From Microbacterium sp. Gd 4-13 (GTDB taxonomy: Bacteria > Actinomycetota > Actinomycetes > Actinomycetales > Microbacteriaceae): a stretch of 64,000 nucleotides of DNA. The notes below the pieces were generated by a model. It saw nothing but the letters and a program-made list of their open reading frames with translations, was not told the DNA's origin and ran no database searches. The first letter of the stretch is position 1. The number at the start of each line of letters is the position of its first letter. This document shows, piece by piece, positions 1 through 7,160 of the stretch. The DNA is taken from NCBI RefSeq assembly GCF_003095395.1, contig NZ_QEIJ01000001.1:496001-560000 (forward strand), written 5' to 3'. A program made the position numbers and the translations under genes.

Positions 1-568
1 GTCGGAGTTCGTCGTCGGCGACCGCCCCGAAGACGCGGCTGGTGGGGAACGCCGACTTCGGATAATCAGCCACCTCGGTGACGACGTAGGAGAACGTCGT
101 TCCCGCCGTGTCGGTGACCTCCACGGTGTCGCCCGGCGCCAGCTGCTCGAGGCGCAGGAAGACGGCGGGGCCGGTGGGGGAGTCGACGTGCGCGGCGATC
201 ACCGTGGGGCCTCGGCCCCCGGGGCGACCGCCTCCGGTGAACCAGCCGACGTCGTCGAAGTCCTCCGGCACCTCCATGTCGCCTTTCTCGGTGATGCCGA
301 GGTCGATCAGGGGCTCGTCGAGCTCGATCGCGGGGATCCGCACGCTCGCGGGTGCGAGCGCCTCGACGGTTGCGGCGGTCGGCGGCGCCTCAGGCGCCGT
401 GCGCGTGGGCTCGGCGACGGCCGGCCCCGACGGAGCGGATTCGACGCGGGGCGCAGACGAGCAGCCGCCGAGCGCGAGGGCGGTCGCGAGAACCGCGGCG
501 CACACGGAACCGAGCACCGCCGTGCGGACACGGCGGCGCTCGGTGATGCGGGAAGGAGCCGCGATCAC
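1..568 (-). CDS. Class F-like sortase lipoprotein (3' end beyond window)
   Basis: Predicted surface transpeptidase, incomplete because the window starts inside it; 189 residues are visible. The N-terminus is a lipoprotein signal peptide with lipobox ALALGGC (Cys about 36), followed by a Pro/Ala/Thr linker. The sortase fold begins near residue 76 (SVRIPAIELDEPLIDLGI) and carries the catalytic-His motif IAAHVD (His about 127). The catalytic Cys and Arg would lie outside the window. The GTG start overlaps the TGA of the CHRD gene (GTGA), so the two are probably translationally coupled. A lipoprotein sortase next to a CHRD protein suggests, as inference, a joint role at the cell surface. A plain housekeeping class E sortase is less likely from the motif spacing. 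Confidence 0.85.
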   Translation of the reverse strand, partial: MIAAPSRITERRRVRTAVLGSVCAAVLATALALGGCSSAPRVESAPSGPAVAEPTRTAPEAPPTAATVEALAPASVRIPAIELDEPLIDLGITEKGDMEVPEDFDDVGWFTGGGRPGGRGPTVIAAHVDSPTGPAVFLRLEQLAPGDTVEVTDTAGTTFSYVVTEVADYPKSAFPTSRVFGAVADDELR

Positions 569-1275
569 GCGCTCGCGTGGAGACGACGCCGCGACGTGAC
601 ACCCAGGGCCGCGAGGAGGCCCACCACGCCGGCACCGGCGAGCGTCAGGCCGAGAGCGTCGACGCTCGACGTCGCGGTGCCGCCGGCACCGGTGCTGACT
701 CCGCCGACAGGCACGGCCGAGAGCTGTCCGCGCACGACACCGGCGGCGAAGTCCACCGTGTGCGAGTCGCCGGTGAACCCGGCGGGGTTCGCCTCGATCT
801 CAGCGAGCGAGAAGCCCTCGCCGCTGTCGACGCCGTCGGTCACGATGCCCGTGGTGAACGGGCCCTGCAGGCAGCCGGAGCTCGTGCGAGGGCCGTCACC
901 GACCGGTGCGGGGTTGGGGAACGCGATGCGCGGCGGGCCGGGCTTGCCGACCGCGGCTTCGTGGATGTGCGTCGCCGTCTTGGCGGGGCTCTGGTAGTCG
1001 CCCGAGACGCCGTTGAGGGTGATGTCGTAGCAGATGATCTCTTCGTCGCTGTTGATGCGGAAGGTGAACGAACCGGTCGCTCCCTCCTGGCCCGGAGTGA
1101 CGACCCCGTCGCTGTTGATGACCTGGTCGGGCGTGGCCATCACGGTGAAAGCGCTCGTGAACGACGAGGGCTCGGCCACCTCGGTCTCGGCGTGGGCCGG
1201 CGAGGCCAGGGCCACCAGGCCCACGGCAGCGACGGCACCGAGCGCGATCGTGCGGGGGAGTGTGTTGTTCGACAT
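565..1275 (-). CDS. Secreted CHRD domain protein with C-terminal membrane anchor
   Basis: A 236-residue exported protein. A Sec signal peptide spans residues 1 to about 29 (LVALASPAHA, cleavage after AHA). The middle matches the CHRD (chordin-like) domain: TGSFTFRINSDEEIICYDITL, then a TATHIHEAAVG motif and a closing GQLSAV strand. A Gly/Ser/Thr linker leads to a hydrophobic segment (about 206-226, LGLTLAGAGVVGLLAALGV) and a basic tail RRRLH. This resembles a sortase sorting tail, but I see no LPXTG-type pentapeptide. I chose the ATG at 1275 because GAAAGG lies upstream. It is divergent from the ECF sigma gene and coupled to the sortase gene, so it is a likely target of that sigma factor. Its ligand is unknown. 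Confidence 0.85.
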   Translation of the reverse strand: MSNNTLPRTIALGAVAAVGLVALASPAHAETEVAEPSSFTSAFTVMATPDQVINSDGVVTPGQEGATGSFTFRINSDEEIICYDITLNGVSGDYQSPAKTATHIHEAAVGKPGPPRIAFPNPAPVGDGPRTSSGCLQGPFTTGIVTDGVDSGEGFSLAEIEANPAGFTGDSHTVDFAAGVVRGQLSAVPVGGVSTGAGGTATSSVDALGLTLAGAGVVGLLAALGVTSRRRLHASA

Positions 1276-1460
1276 GTCTCGACCTTTCGACGCGGACGCG
1301 GGATGCCTCCGTTGGAGGGGGATACGCGGCAGAGGCCGCTGGCGTTCACGCCGGCGGCATCTTTCTTCGGCCCGAATGAACACGGCGGCGACGATCGCGG
1401 TATCACCCGCAGGACCTCGGTCGGAGGTGCGGTCGTCTAGCCTGTGAGGAGCGTGAGCCC

Positions 1461-2009
1461 GTGGCGGCAGTCGTCGAGATGCGCGCGGGGAGCGTGATGG
1501 AGCAGCCGATCGACTTCGATACGTCGCGGGCATTCGACGACCACGGATCGGTGCTCCTCGGGTTCGCCGTCAACGCGCTGCGCGACCGCGCCCTCGCGGA
1601 GGACTGCGTGCAGGAGACGTTCTTGCGCGCGTGGCGATCGCGCGATCGGTTCGACCCGCACCGTGCGAGTGAGCGCACCTGGCTGTTCGCGATCGCGAGG
1701 AACGTCGTGGCCGATGCCCTCCGGGCGCGCGCCCGACTCGGGCGGATCGGCTCGGATGCCCTGCTGGAGCAGCAGCCGTCGACCGACCGCGATCCACTCG
1801 AGCGGCTGCGCATCGTCGAGGGGCTCTCCCGGCTGAGCGACGCCCACCGCGAGGTCGTCGTCGCGGTGCACCTCGACGGGCGGTCGTATCAAGAGCTCGC
1901 CGACGCGACGGGGACGCCCGTCGCGACCCTGCGCACACGCGCCTTCCACGCACTCCGGGCCCTCCGCGGCCACCTCGAAGGATCGGACGAACCCGATGCA
2001 CAGTCCTGA
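1461..2009 (+). CDS. ECF-type RNA polymerase sigma factor, SigK-like
   Basis: An alternative sigma factor of about 182 residues with region 2 (ALAEDCVQETFLRAWRSRDRFDP) and region 4 (LSDAHREVVVAVHLDGRSYQELADATG, a helix-turn-helix). It lacks regions 1 and 3, as ECF factors do. The GTG at 1461 has GAGGAG 8 nt upstream; an ATG at 1497 is a possible shorter start with GGGAG in front. The next gene overlaps its 3' end by 14 nt and encodes an RskA-like membrane anti-sigma factor, the usual SigK/RskA arrangement. The divergent CHRD-sortase pair is the obvious candidate regulon. The SigK subgroup is inferred mainly from the partner. Confidence 0.9.
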   Translation: MAAVVEMRAGSVMEQPIDFDTSRAFDDHGSVLLGFAVNALRDRALAEDCVQETFLRAWRSRDRFDPHRASERTWLFAIARNVVADALRARARLGRIGSDALLEQQPSTDRDPLERLRIVEGLSRLSDAHREVVVAVHLDGRSYQELADATGTPVATLRTRAFHALRALRGHLEGSDEPDAQS

Positions 2010-2679
2010 TGACCGCACCGCCGAGTTGATCGCGGGGGCCGTCGCCGGCGAGTTGTCGCCCGACGAGCAGCGCGAGCTCGACGCGCTCCGCGCGCAGCAT
2101 CCCTGGATCGACGGCGAGATCGCCGAGCTCCGACGACTGACCGCGGACCTCGAGGGGATGACGTGGCGGGAGTCAGAGCCGGATGCGGCGCTCCGCGACC
2201 GGGTCACGGGCCTCCCGCACGCCGCTCCCGTCAACGTCACCCCTCTGCGATCGGCGAGTCGGCGGCGGTGGGTCCTGCCCGCGGTCGGGGCCGCGTGCCT
2301 CGCCCTGGGTCTGGCCGTCGGTGTGGCCCTCCCGCCCGCCGGTACGACCCCGACCGGGCCTCCCGGAACCCTCGGCGCGCTCGAGACCGTCGACCTGCGC
2401 GACGAACCGTCGGGTGCGGCCATCGATGCCGACCTGGTCGCGCACACGTGGGGCACGGAGGCCATCCTCGACGCCACCGGACTCGACGTCGGGGTGACGT
2501 ACGCCATCGTGCTCGTCGGTTCGGACGGTACGGAGTTCTCGGCGGGCGCGATGCTGGGCTCGAACGTGCCGATCCATTGCAGCGTCAACGCGGCGGTGCG
2601 GCGGGAAGACGTCGTGCGTCTCGAGATCCGCGACTCCCGTACCGGGGCGGTGGCATCCGCCGACCTGCCCGAGGTGTGA
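1996..2679 (+). CDS. RskA-like transmembrane anti-sigma factor
   Basis: Membrane protein of 227 residues that should hold the preceding ECF sigma factor inactive. The cytoplasmic N-terminus (TAELIAGAVAGELSPDEQRELDALRAQHP) resembles the short anti-sigma domain of RskA proteins. One membrane helix runs from about residue 92 to 113 (WVLPAVGAACLALGLAVGVAL). The outer part of about 110 residues has the beta-rich RskA C-terminal domain look (TYAIVLVGSDG, then VVRLEIRDSRTGAV). In this family, proteolysis of the outer domain releases the sigma factor. Start ATG at 1996 lies inside the end of the sigma gene, indicating coupled translation. Confidence 0.88.
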   Translation: MHSPDDRTAELIAGAVAGELSPDEQRELDALRAQHPWIDGEIAELRRLTADLEGMTWRESEPDAALRDRVTGLPHAAPVNVTPLRSASRRRWVLPAVGAACLALGLAVGVALPPAGTTPTGPPGTLGALETVDLRDEPSGAAIDADLVAHTWGTEAILDATGLDVGVTYAIVLVGSDGTEFSAGAMLGSNVPIHCSVNAAVRREDVVRLEIRDSRTGAVASADLPEV

Positions 2680-2719
2680 CGGGCGCCGCAGCCGAGCCGT
2701 CGCCCCACTCATCTCGCCC

Positions 2720-2806
2720 GAACTCAGGATGGAAGGAGTGAGGCGACCGCGGGCGTCCCGGAATCCTGCGGATGCGCGGGAGCCGGCAGGCATCCATCCT
2801 GAGTTC
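2720..2806. repeat. Inverted repeat between convergent genes
   Basis: Two perfect 14-nt arms, GAACTCAGGATGGA at 2720-2733 and TCCATCCTGAGTTC at 2793-2806, are separated by 59 nt. Pairing can continue imperfectly outward (about 9 of 12 more bases). It sits in the gap between the convergent anti-sigma and hydrolase genes, so it may end transcription from both sides, but the loop is long and there is no T-run. It looks more like a repetitive extragenic palindrome. Confidence 0.6.
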
Positions 2807-2846
2807 GTGCGAGGCGAGCTCGCCCAGGGGTGGCGATGAAGAGGCG

Positions 2847-3485
2847 TCAGAGGTCGGTGGAGTCGCCCGGGTCGAGCGCGAGGAACTCCCCGCCGTTCTC
2901 CTCGACCGCCCAGGTGAGGCGAGCGCGGTGCATATCGCGGCCGATCTGCGAGACCGTCATGTCGTGGGTGCCGAACGCGCGCCGGGGCTTCACCGCGAGA
3001 ACGAAGTCCATCGCGTCGCCGACCTTGAGCCACGGGGCTCCGAGCGGCGCGGCGAGCAGGGCGATGTCGTGCCCCTTCGGCAGGGCGTAGGAGTCGCCCG
3101 GGTAGTAGAACTGTCCGTTCACAAGAACCCCGACGTTGTCGACCGTGGGGAGGGAGGAGTGGATGACCTCGTGAGTCCCGCCGAAGAACTCGAGTTCGAA
3201 CGGGTCGAGGGCAACGGTGTCCCCGGGATGCACGACGGTGATGTCGAAGCCCGCAGCCGCCTTCGCGACTCCTTCGGGCGCGTAGAGGGGGACGCCCGGC
3301 ACCGCGGCGAGAACCCGGTCGAGGTGCTCGGCGGTCCAATGATCGGGGTGCTCGTGGGTGATGACGACACCGACGACGCTCTGCAGGTCGTCGAGCGGAC
3401 TGGTGAACGCACCGGGATCGATGAGGAGGGCCTTGCCCGCGACCTCGAGGCGGAGGGCGGCATGTTCGTACTTCGTCACTCGCAT
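2847..3485 (-). CDS. Metallo-beta-lactamase-fold metal-dependent hydrolase (UlaG/YtkL-like)
   Basis: A protein of 212 residues with the metal-binding motif THEHPDHW near residues 43-50, which is the HxHxDH signature, plus later conserved His and Asp (FYYPGDSYALP, FGTHDMTVSQIG). Short single-domain proteins of this kind are mostly uncharacterised hydrolases related to UlaG and YtkL; the substrate cannot be read from the sequence. I prefer the ATG at 3485, which gives MRVTKYEHAALRLE, a typical family N-terminus. A TTG at 3497 would extend it by four residues. It is convergent with the anti-sigma gene and divergent from tRNA-Glu. Confidence 0.85.
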   Translation of the reverse strand: MRVTKYEHAALRLEVAGKALLIDPGAFTSPLDDLQSVVGVVITHEHPDHWTAEHLDRVLAAVPGVPLYAPEGVAKAAAGFDITVVHPGDTVALDPFELEFFGGTHEVIHSSLPTVDNVGVLVNGQFYYPGDSYALPKGHDIALLAAPLGAPWLKVGDAMDFVLAVKPRRAFGTHDMTVSQIGRDMHRARLTWAVEENGGEFLALDPGDSTDL

Positions 3486-3545
3486 GGTGCGAGTCAACTC
3501 GCCCGCACCGCGGACGGCAACCTCCGGGGGCGGGCCTGCCTCGAT

Positions 3546-3575
3546 TTGGCCGAGCCGTCATCGCCGTGGCATAAT
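3546..3575 (+). promoter_or_regulatory. Promoter of tRNA-Glu
   Basis: TTGGCC at 3546-3551 and CATAAT at 3570-3575, with an 18-nt spacer, lie 18 nt before the mature tRNA 5' end. This fits a housekeeping sigma promoter with a short 5' leader removed by RNase P. Confidence 0.6.
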
Positions 3576-3592
3576 TGAACGGTTGTCGCAAC

Positions 3593-3665
3593 GGCCCCAT
3601 CGTATAGCGGCCTAGTACGCCGCCCTCTCACGGCGGTAACGCGGGTTCGAATCCCGCTGGGGTCA
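3593..3665 (+). tRNA. tRNA-Glu (anticodon CTC)
   Basis: A 73-nt cloverleaf can be drawn by hand. The acceptor GGCCCCA (3593-3599) pairs with TGGGGTC (3658-3664) with one G-U, and the discriminator is A3665. The anticodon stem is CCGCC/GGCGG with loop CTCTCAC, giving anticodon CTC. The T arm is GCGGG TTCGAAT CCCGC. The 3' CCA is not encoded. A strong terminator follows directly, so it is a single-gene transcript. Confidence 0.97.
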
Positions 3666-3670
3666 CAACA

Positions 3671-3706
3671 CGAGAAATGCCCGTCCGAATGGACGGGCAT
3701 TTCTCG
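3671..3706 (+). terminator. Intrinsic terminator of tRNA-Glu
   Basis: Perfect 16-bp stem CGAGAAATGCCCGTCC (3671-3686), loop GAAT, and complementary arm 3691-3706, followed by a short T/C-rich tail. It begins 5 nt after the tRNA. Confidence 0.9.
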
Positions 3707-3754
3707 TTCCGTGGACGCAGCATCCGCACGCTGCGTCCACGGGGGTCTCGGCGT

Positions 3755-3943
3755 TCAGTCGGTGGGTTCCTCGACGCGTGCCGTCGATTCGCCGTTCTCT
3801 TCGGCCGACGTCTCACCGGCCTCCGTCTCGGCGACGACGCTCTCCGCGGAGTCGGCCTTCACCTCGTCGGTGAGTGCATCGGTCGGGGGGCCGTCGTCGG
3901 CGTGGGCGTCGTCGGCATCGCGCTGGGGGCTCGTATCCGTCAT
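3755..3943 (-). CDS. Small acidic, probably disordered protein
   Basis: A 62-residue protein rich in Asp, Glu, Ala and Thr, with no hydrophobic core and no recognised domain (starts MTDTSPQRDADDAHADDG, ends VEEPTD). AGGAGA lies just upstream of the ATG at 3943, which supports real translation. It follows a second small acidic ORF (3974-4141) in the same orientation, so the two may be co-transcribed. The function is unknown. The composition suggests an intrinsically disordered, soluble cytoplasmic protein. Confidence 0.65.
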   Translation of the reverse strand: MTDTSPQRDADDAHADDGPPTDALTDEVKADSAESVVAETEAGETSAEENGESTARVEEPTD

Positions 3944-3973
3944 CGTGTCATTCTCCTGTCGGGTGTCGACGCG

Positions 3974-4141
3974 TCACGCGTCGGGGTCTGTGGCGGCGAG
4001 GCGGTCGGCGTCGGCGCTGTCGATCACGTCGTCGTTCGCATCGGCGTCGAGCACTTCGTCGCCCTCGACCTCTCTCGTCGCGTTCGTCGCGGCGTCGTCG
4101 TCAGGGCCGGGCACGATCGGCGGGAGGGAGTTGGTCGTCAT
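3974..4141 (-). CDS. Small acidic protein, 55 residues
   Basis: A short ORF that reads MTTNSLPPIVPGPDDDAATN, then an Asp/Glu/Ala-rich stretch ending RLAATDPDA. A good ribosome binding site (GAGGAGA) sits 5 nt before the ATG at 4141. The composition matches its downstream neighbour at 3755-3943, and both are acidic and lack cysteines or membrane segments. I do not recognise a family. The pair could be paralogues or simply two low-complexity proteins from one transcript. Confidence 0.6.
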   Translation of the reverse strand: MTTNSLPPIVPGPDDDAATNATREVEGDEVLDADANDDVIDSADADRLAATDPDA

Positions 4142-4233
4142 CGTTGTCTCCTCTGTCGGGGTTCACGAACCTACGCCGCGGCCCTCGCTGCCCGCGCGGG
4201 GTTGACGAGCGCCGCGTGCGAGTGCGGGCCGTG

Positions 4234-4710
4234 TCAGGAGAGCGCGCGAAGGTAGCGGCGACGAGCGACGCCTTGCGCCAGGCGGAGGAGGGGGTGCACC
4301 GCGCGCCATCCCGCGACATCGGAGGGCGCGGTGAGCGATCGTACGGTGATACGCACGACGTCGTCGTCGTCTCTGTGCACGATGAACGCCTCCTCGCCGT
4401 GCACGGGATGCCCGGGGAGGGTGCGGTAGGCGAAAGCGACGCGATTGTGCTCCTCCACCACCTCGACCACCTCTACGGGCTCGATCACCGTGACGCCGAG
4501 AACACGCGCGTGGATCAGCGGACGATCACCGACCGAGACCGGCGTCGGTCCTTTCACGGCGAAGCCGCTGCGCGTCTTGACGCGCCACCGGAGCAGGTCT
4601 GCCGAGGCCCGCACCCACACGTCCTCGCCCGTGCCGATCGCCGATGACACCTCGGAACGGCGGAAGTCCGCGTCGCCGGTGCGCCAGACGGTCGCGGAGG
4701 GGTCAGTCAT
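4234..4710 (-). CDS. DUF1990 (UPF0548) family protein
   Basis: A cytoplasmic protein of 158 residues. I recognise the DUF1990 family from its layout: an N-terminal acid-rich strand, GEDVWVRASADLLRWRVKTRSGF, then AFAYRTLPGHPVHGEEAFIVH and the closing basic helix LLRLAQGVARRRYLRAL. The family has a START/SRPBCC-like shape in plants and bacteria and no established reaction. The ATG at 4710 fits the family start. It is in line with the RidA gene upstream (81-nt gap), so they may share a transcript. Confidence 0.85.
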   Translation of the reverse strand: MTDPSATVWRTGDADFRRSEVSSAIGTGEDVWVRASADLLRWRVKTRSGFAVKGPTPVSVGDRPLIHARVLGVTVIEPVEVVEVVEEHNRVAFAYRTLPGHPVHGEEAFIVHRDDDDVVRITVRSLTAPSDVAGWRAVHPLLRLAQGVARRRYLRALS

Positions 4711-4791
4711 CGGCGCACCGCGCGTCGAGCGACAGGTCGAACAGGGCCTCGACAGGATGCTGCGAACTCGTCTCGACCGAGAACGAACGTG

Positions 4792-5214
4792 TCACACCGG
4801 TGCCCTCTCATCGAGCACGGCGGCGACCGATTCGATCTCTACGAGCTGGTCGGTGTACCCGAGGACGGTGACTCCGAGCAGAGTGCTGGGAACGTCGTGA
4901 TCGCCGAAGGCGTCGCGCACGACCTCCCACGCCGCGACCAGGTCGCTCTGGCTCGCGGAGGCGACCAGCACACGCGTGGTGATCACGTCATTCATCGTGG
5001 CGCCGGCGGCATCCAGGGCGAGCTTCAGCGTGCCCACGCACGCCTCGGCCTGGGCGGCGACGTCTCCGCGGCCGACGGTCGCGCCGTCAGCATCCAGCGG
5101 GCACGCTCCGGCCAGGAAGATCAGGCGCGCATCCTTCGGGGCGGTGGCGGCGTAAGCGTATTCCGCGACGTTCGAGAGGGCGGAGGATCGGATCAGCTGG
5201 ACGGCGCGCGGCAT
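4792..5214 (-). CDS. RidA family protein (reactive imine deaminase family)
   Basis: A protein of 140 residues of the YjgF/YER057c/UK114 (RidA) family. Members hydrolyse reactive enamine/imine intermediates from PLP enzymes, usually as trimers. Visible features are LIFLAGACPLDADGATVGRGDVAAQ near residues 31-55 (given here as the family turn), a helix around CVGTLKLALDAAG, and the C-terminal strand VEIESVAAV. The position normally held by a conserved Arg (IEAxAV.. preceded by LVRP in classic RidA) reads LGYTDQLVEIE, so this looks like a divergent Rid subgroup that may not be an active deaminase. The start ATG at 5214 has GGAGGA upstream. Confidence 0.85.
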   Translation of the reverse strand: MPRAVQLIRSSALSNVAEYAYAATAPKDARLIFLAGACPLDADGATVGRGDVAAQAEACVGTLKLALDAAGATMNDVITTRVLVASASQSDLVAAWEVVRDAFGDHDVPSTLLGVTVLGYTDQLVEIESVAAVLDERAPV

Positions 5215-5238
5215 ACTCCGATCCTCCCACGGGGGTTT

Positions 5239-5496
5239 TCAGGCCTTCCAGGGCAGATTCAGATCGCCGGGGTCGACCTCGATCTCTCCGACGTCGTCGG
5301 GGCCTCCGGTGCCGGGGGCCACCTCGACCTGGTCGGAATCGATGTCGGAGTCGACGTTGTCGGAGAGTGTTTCGCCCTGCTTCTGCTCGGTCTCGCTTTC
5401 GCTTGCCGGGCTGTACGTGCGATCCTTCCGCACCGATTCGGGATCGGTGAGGCCCTCGGTCTCGGTCGTCGCGGGCGTGCCGTTGTCTGCGTTCAT
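5239..5496 (-). CDS. Small acidic hypothetical protein
   Basis: An 85-residue protein (MNADNGTPATTETEGLTDPE, then Ser/Glu/Asp-rich, ending GDLNLPWKA). There is no cysteine, no membrane helix and no known domain. An upstream GTG at 5553 would add 19 basic residues, but I see no ribosome binding site for it, and the ATG at 5496 gives the uniformly acidic protein. It is the third very acidic small protein within 2 kb. The function is unknown. Confidence 0.6.
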   Translation of the reverse strand: MNADNGTPATTETEGLTDPESVRKDRTYSPASESETEQKQGETLSDNVDSDIDSDQVEVAPGTGGPDDVGEIEVDPGDLNLPWKA

Positions 5497-5635
5497 GGGA
5501 GCGACGCTACGAGCGTTCCGTCCTCGTGAGGCCCGGGTTGACAGGTCTGCCACCCGCGCCGGTGCGGGTCGACTAGCCTCGGTAGGAGAGACCCGCGTTC
5601 ACCCGCACGCGCATCTCGCAACGAAGGGCCACCCC

Positions 5636-6028
5636 ATGAGAGTTGTCTCCTCAGCCGATTGGCGCGACAGCATCCCGTTCGAGACGCCGATGATCGTCGC
5701 AGACGTCGCCCCGGGCGAACCGACCCGGTGCTTCACGTGCGGCTCCACGGCCGAACCGAAGCCGCGCACCGAGCTGTGGGTCGTGAAGCACCGCCACCCG
5801 AACGACCACGGCGGGTTCGTCCGCTTCTACTGCGCGGACCACCGTCCGGTGTTCGCCGCTCCCGTGACCGAGACGGTGGGTCGCTCGCGACCGGCACCGA
5901 CCCGCGAGCGCCGAGCGCCCACCGCTCGTCGCGAGCCGATCGTGGAGAAGCAGCGAGAGACCTGTCCGAACTGCTTCGTCGAGGTCACCGCGACCGGCGA
6001 GTGCGGAATGTGCGGCTGGGCGGCCTGA
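5636..6028 (+). CDS. Small protein with two putative zinc-binding sites
   Basis: A 130-residue protein with two Cys-rich patches. The first combines CFTCGS (about residues 32-37) with FYCADH about 30 residues later. The second is CPNC plus CGMCGW at the C-terminus, a four-cysteine ribbon. The middle is basic and Pro/Arg-rich, probably flexible. AAGGG lies 8 nt before the ATG. This looks like an actinobacterial zinc-ribbon protein of unknown role. RNA or DNA binding is possible but only inferred. Confidence 0.75.
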   Translation: MRVVSSADWRDSIPFETPMIVADVAPGEPTRCFTCGSTAEPKPRTELWVVKHRHPNDHGGFVRFYCADHRPVFAAPVTETVGRSRPAPTRERRAPTARREPIVEKQRETCPNCFVEVTATGECGMCGWAA

Positions 6029-6053
6029 GCTCACGCCGGATTCGGCGAGCGAG

Positions 6054-7160
6054 TCACTCGCTCGGCCGCCCCGCCGCTGCACCCTTCCGCACGCGCACGA
6101 GTCGCACCACGCCCCACGCCACGATCGCGATGACGCCGACGACTGCGATCCACGGCAGCAGGAATCCGATCGCCACCACGATGCCGTTGAGGGTGGCGAC
6201 GAGTCCGTTCCACCCCGCGACGATGCCGTCGCCGAAGCCGGCGGGATCCGCCGTGACGGTCGGCGTCACCGGGGTCAGCTGCACCGTCAGTGTCGAGAGC
6301 GACACCTGATCCTCCAGCGACTCCAGCTGTTGCCGGTCGGAGTCCAGCGTGGCCTGGCGATCGGCGAGCGCCGACTCGGCCGCGATGAGATCGGCGACCG
6401 ACTGGGCCTGACCGATGAGCTCCGTGAGGCGTGCGATGGAGGCCTCGGATGCGGCGACACGTGCCCGCAGGTCGATCGCCTGGTCGGTGACGTCCTGCCG
6501 CGCGATGCTCGACGACGTGACCTCCCCGAGCGCGTCAAGCGCCTCGACGGCGTCGGTCAGCTGATCCGACGGCACGCGCACGCTGATCCACCCACCGTCC
6601 GCGGGGTACGGGTAGGGCGCGACCATCGTGTCCGAGGCGCCGCCGGAAGACCCGCGCGTATTCGGGGCGGAGTCGATGCTCGCCGTCTCCACGTAGCCTC
6701 CCCGCGCCTCCGCGTCGTCGCCGATGGCGCGGGCGGCGTCGGCCACGTCGTCGACGACGACGTTCGCCGAGGCGGTCGTGGCGATCTCCCGTGCGCCGTC
6801 CGCGGCTCCTGAGCCCGGCTCCGCCCCCGGAACGGCCGCACCGTCGAGCGACACCCACCCCTCCTCGGTGGCACCCGACACTCCGCGCCCGGGGACCACG
6901 GCCGTCGCGTCGGCAGCGCTCGACCCTGCGCTGCTGGTCGCCGTGGTGCTCACCGAGATGTAGGGCGCGATCACGGCGGCGAGCACCACAACGGCCGCGG
7001 CGGCCGCTCCGCCCGCCCACCATCGGCGACGAACCGTCCGTCGGGCCACCTGCATCTTCCGCTCGGCACCGATACGCGCGAACACGCGCTTCTCCATCGC
7101 CTCGACACGCTCGTCGGGGAGATCGGGGAGCGCGGATTCGGTGGGGGGAGTGGTGTTCAT
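6054..7160 (-). CDS. DUF4349 membrane protein, likely partner of the upstream ECF sigma factor
   Basis: A 368-residue protein. The cytoplasmic N-terminus of about 50 residues (PDERVEAMEKRVFARIGAER) is followed by a membrane helix at about 53-72 and a long outer region. That region holds the DUF4349 pattern (REIATTASANVVVDDVADAA, GGYVETASID, WISVRVPSDQLTDAVEAL) and a coiled coil of about 80 residues (ARVAASEASIARLTELIGQA). A second membrane helix near the C-terminus (IAVVGVIAIVAWGVVRLVRV) ends the protein. The start ATG overlaps the sigma gene stop (ATGA) with GGAG upstream. This position and topology resemble an anti-sigma factor, but that role is inferred; DUF4349 itself has no firm function. 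Confidence 0.85.
   Translation of the reverse strand: MNTTPPTESALPDLPDERVEAMEKRVFARIGAERKMQVARRTVRRRWWAGGAAAAAVVVLAAVIAPYISVSTTATSSAGSSAADATAVVPGRGVSGATEEGWVSLDGAAVPGAEPGSGAADGAREIATTASANVVVDDVADAARAIGDDAEARGGYVETASIDSAPNTRGSSGGASDTMVAPYPYPADGGWISVRVPSDQLTDAVEALDALGEVTSSSIARQDVTDQAIDLRARVAASEASIARLTELIGQAQSVADLIAAESALADRQATLDSDRQQLESLEDQVSLSTLTVQLTPVTPTVTADPAGFGDGIVAGWNGLVATLNGIVVAIGFLLPWIAVVGVIAIVAWGVVRLVRVRKGAAAGRPSE

Noticed and set aside
2680-2846. A small gene in the gap after the anti-sigma gene
   Set aside because: Open frames crossing it lack ribosome binding sites and the space is dominated by the inverted repeat.
3593-3706. tRNA-Glu as an integration site
   Set aside because: I found no repeat of the tRNA 3' end nearby and no integrase adjacent.
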